Assembly: GCF_965230805.1 (NCBI RefSeq)
Contig: NZ_OZ246019.1
Span: 2,046,001 to 2,110,000 of the forward strand
Direction: 5' to 3'
Length of the DNA: 64,000 bases
From: Marinifilum sp965230805
GTDB taxonomy: Bacteria; Bacteroidota; Bacteroidia; Bacteroidales; Marinifilaceae
Notes under the pieces: generated by a model
What the model was told of the DNA's origin: nothing
Database searches by the model: none
What the model saw: the letters and a program-made list of their open reading frames with translations, nothing else
Shown here: positions 62,421 through 64,000 of the stretch, piece after piece
Layout: every line of letters begins with the position of its first letter
How positions within the stretch are numbered: position 1 is the stretch's first letter
Made by a program: the position numbers and the translations under genes

Positions 62421-64000
62421 ATGTTGCCTAAATATGATGTAATAGTGGTAGGAGCTGGGCATGCGGGATGTGAAGCAGCAACAGCAGCGGCAAATCTAGG
62501 TTCATCAGTTCTTTTGATTACAATGGACATGAATAAGATTGCCCAAATGTCATGTAACCCCGCAATTGGTGGAATTGCGAAAGGTCAAATTGTTCGCGAG
62601 CTTGATGCACTAGGTGGATATACAGGTATTGTTACTGATCGTTCATCCATTCAGTTTAGAATGTTGAATCGATCGAAAGGCCCTGCAATGTGGAGTCCAA
62701 GAGCCCAATGTGATAGAATGGTCTTTTCCTCTGAATGGAGGAAAATTGTAGAAAATACAGATAATTTAGACATGTGGCAGGATGCTGTGATTGGCCTTAT
62801 TGTAGATAATGGGACTGTAAAAGGTGTAAAAACCAAACTTGGAATTGAGATATTGTCTCAAACAGTTGTGCTTACTAATGGAACTTTTCTTAATGGACTA
62901 ATGCATGTTGGAAGAGCACAGGAGAATGGAGGTAGATCTGCAGAGCCTGCATCTGTTGGGATTAGTGAACAGTTAAAATCTTTCGGCTTTAAAGTAGGAA
63001 GAATGAAAACCGGAACACCAGCTCGCTTGGATGGGAGAACTATTGATTTTTCTGTAATGAGAGAACAAGGTGGTGAAGATGGTTTTTACCAATTTTCTTA
63101 TTTAAAAGATCATGTCAATAGAAAACTTCTTCAAAGGCCTTGTTATATTACCTATACAAATCCTGATGTACATGATAATTTACGTGAAGGATTTGAAGAC
63201 TCTCCAATGTATAATGGTACAATACAAAGTACTGGTCCAAGATACTGCCCCAGTATTGAATCGAAGCTTGCTACTTTTTCTGAAAAGAATGAGCATTTGT
63301 TATTTTTGGAGCCAGAAGGGGAACATACGCATGAATATTACATTAACGGATTTTCATCAAGTTTACCTTGGGATATTCAACTTAAAGCCCTGCAAAAAGT
63401 ACCTGGATTGGAAAATGTAAAAATGTATCGACCCGGATATGCAATCGAGTATGATTACTTCGATCCAACTCAATTGTATCACACGTTGGAAACCAAAATT
63501 ATTTCGAAGCTTTATTTTGCAGGACAGATTAACGGAACAACCGGTTATGAAGAAGCAGGAGCTCAAGGTATGATTGCTGGAATAAATGCAGCATTATCAG
63601 TTCAGGGAAAATCGGATTTTACTCTTAAAAGAGATGAAGCATATATTGGAGTTTTAATCGACGATTTGGTAACAAAAGGAGTTGATGAGCCATATCGAAT
63701 GTTTACCTCTCGTGCCGAGTATCGAATATTATTACGTCAGGACGATGCAGATGTTAGACTAACTCCAAAAGCATTTGAGTTGGGATTGGCCGAAAAGATA
63801 AGAATGGATTTGCTCGAAGAAAAAATTAGCTATAGGGATAAACTATTTAATTTCTGTAAAGAGTTTAGTTGTAAATCTAAATTCCTAAATCCGGTTCTTG
63901 AAAAATTGGGAACAAGTCCGTTAAAGCAAGGTGTAAAATTGTATGATATTATTTTACGACCTCAGGTTGGAATTCACGATTTAATTGAGAATGTTACTCC
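62421..64000 (+). CDS. mnmG: tRNA modification enzyme MnmG (partial, runs off the window)
   Basis: Open from ATG 62421 to the window end. FAD-binding GAGHAGCEAA at the N-terminus, then MSCNPAIGGIAKG, MKTGTPARLDGR, GQINGTTGYEEAGAQG and TSRAEYRILLRQDDAD. With MnmE it makes the 5-carboxymethylaminomethyl uridine at the wobble position of certain tRNAs. In many bacteria mnmG (gidA) lies near the replication origin. Confidence 0.96.
   Translation, partial: MLPKYDVIVVGAGHAGCEAATAAANLGSSVLLITMDMNKIAQMSCNPAIGGIAKGQIVRELDALGGYTGIVTDRSSIQFRMLNRSKGPAMWSPRAQCDRMVFSSEWRKIVENTDNLDMWQDAVIGLIVDNGTVKGVKTKLGIEILSQTVVLTNGTFLNGLMHVGRAQENGGRSAEPASVGISEQLKSFGFKVGRMKTGTPARLDGRTIDFSVMREQGGEDGFYQFSYLKDHVNRKLLQRPCYITYTNPDVHDNLREGFEDSPMYNGTIQSTGPRYCPSIESKLATFSEKNEHLLFLEPEGEHTHEYYINGFSSSLPWDIQLKALQKVPGLENVKMYRPGYAIEYDYFDPTQLYHTLETKIISKLYFAGQINGTTGYEEAGAQGMIAGINAALSVQGKSDFTLKRDEAYIGVLIDDLVTKGVDEPYRMFTSRAEYRILLRQDDADVRLTPKAFELGLAEKIRMDLLEEKISYRDKLFNFCKEFSCKSKFLNPVLEKLGTSPLKQGVKLYDIILRPQVGIHDLIENVT

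Overview
The window is an AT-rich stretch of a Bacteroidota chromosome, most likely from a marine member of Marinilabiliales (for example the Marinifilaceae; the genus is an inference). The evidence is the gene content: a TonB-dependent receptor with a CarboxypepD_reg-like N-terminus, DUF4292, DUF4175, head-GIN and YwqK families, double-glycine peptide precursors of Bacteroidales type, and TAnnTTTG-type -7 promoter boxes.

Layout. 1-7.9 kb: end of an RND pump, a GH16-like protein with unusual repeats, a TonB-like protein, two small secreted proteins, comF and a PhoB/PhoR-like two-component pair. 8.4-13.5 kb: a TonB receptor and a duplicated-domain lipoprotein with Pho-box-like 11-bp direct repeats upstream. 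13.5-21.9 kb: housekeeping genes (rhodanese, hemW, vanZ, rrf2, rpiB, ruvB), a 0.8-kb DnaA-box-rich gap that may be oriC, and a histidine kinase. 22.0-23.6 kb: a tandem array of ten tiny double-glycine-leader peptide genes. 23.7-26.6 kb: a TPR-CHAT protease-like protein. 26.6-28.2 and 40.2-41.9 kb: two inverted copies of one IS1634-family element. Between them: a RiPP-type precursor with partner genes, Crp, a frameshifted OsmC, pheS, two cyclophilins, two tRNA-Val genes and an ECF sigma/anti-sigma-like operon. 42.3-49.2 kb: a second precursor, S41 peptidase, radical SAM/SPASM enzyme, C39-peptidase ABC exporter and HlyD protein. 49.4-64 kb: a core block ending in ybeY and a partial mnmG, with a parS-like site at 51.0 kb.

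How the parts connect. The sequences flanking the two IS copies show that each insertion made a long target duplication (41 bp and 101 bp) and that the 11.8-kb segment between the copies was later inverted. Undoing the inversion places the sigma/TPR operon next to the CHAT gene, and places HTH-precursor-376aa gene directly upstream of the C39/HlyD exporter. Independently, the sigma gene and the peptide array share a two-part promoter motif (GAGGGTTACCTTTTT, 12 bp, ATAAAGGG). Together these suggest one regulated peptide system: sigma factor and membrane anti-sigma, ten short double-glycine peptides, a CHAT protein, a kinase, and a neighbouring RiPP export locus, which an IS-mediated inversion has split. 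Peptide function is unknown, and all functional links are inferences from sequence and position.
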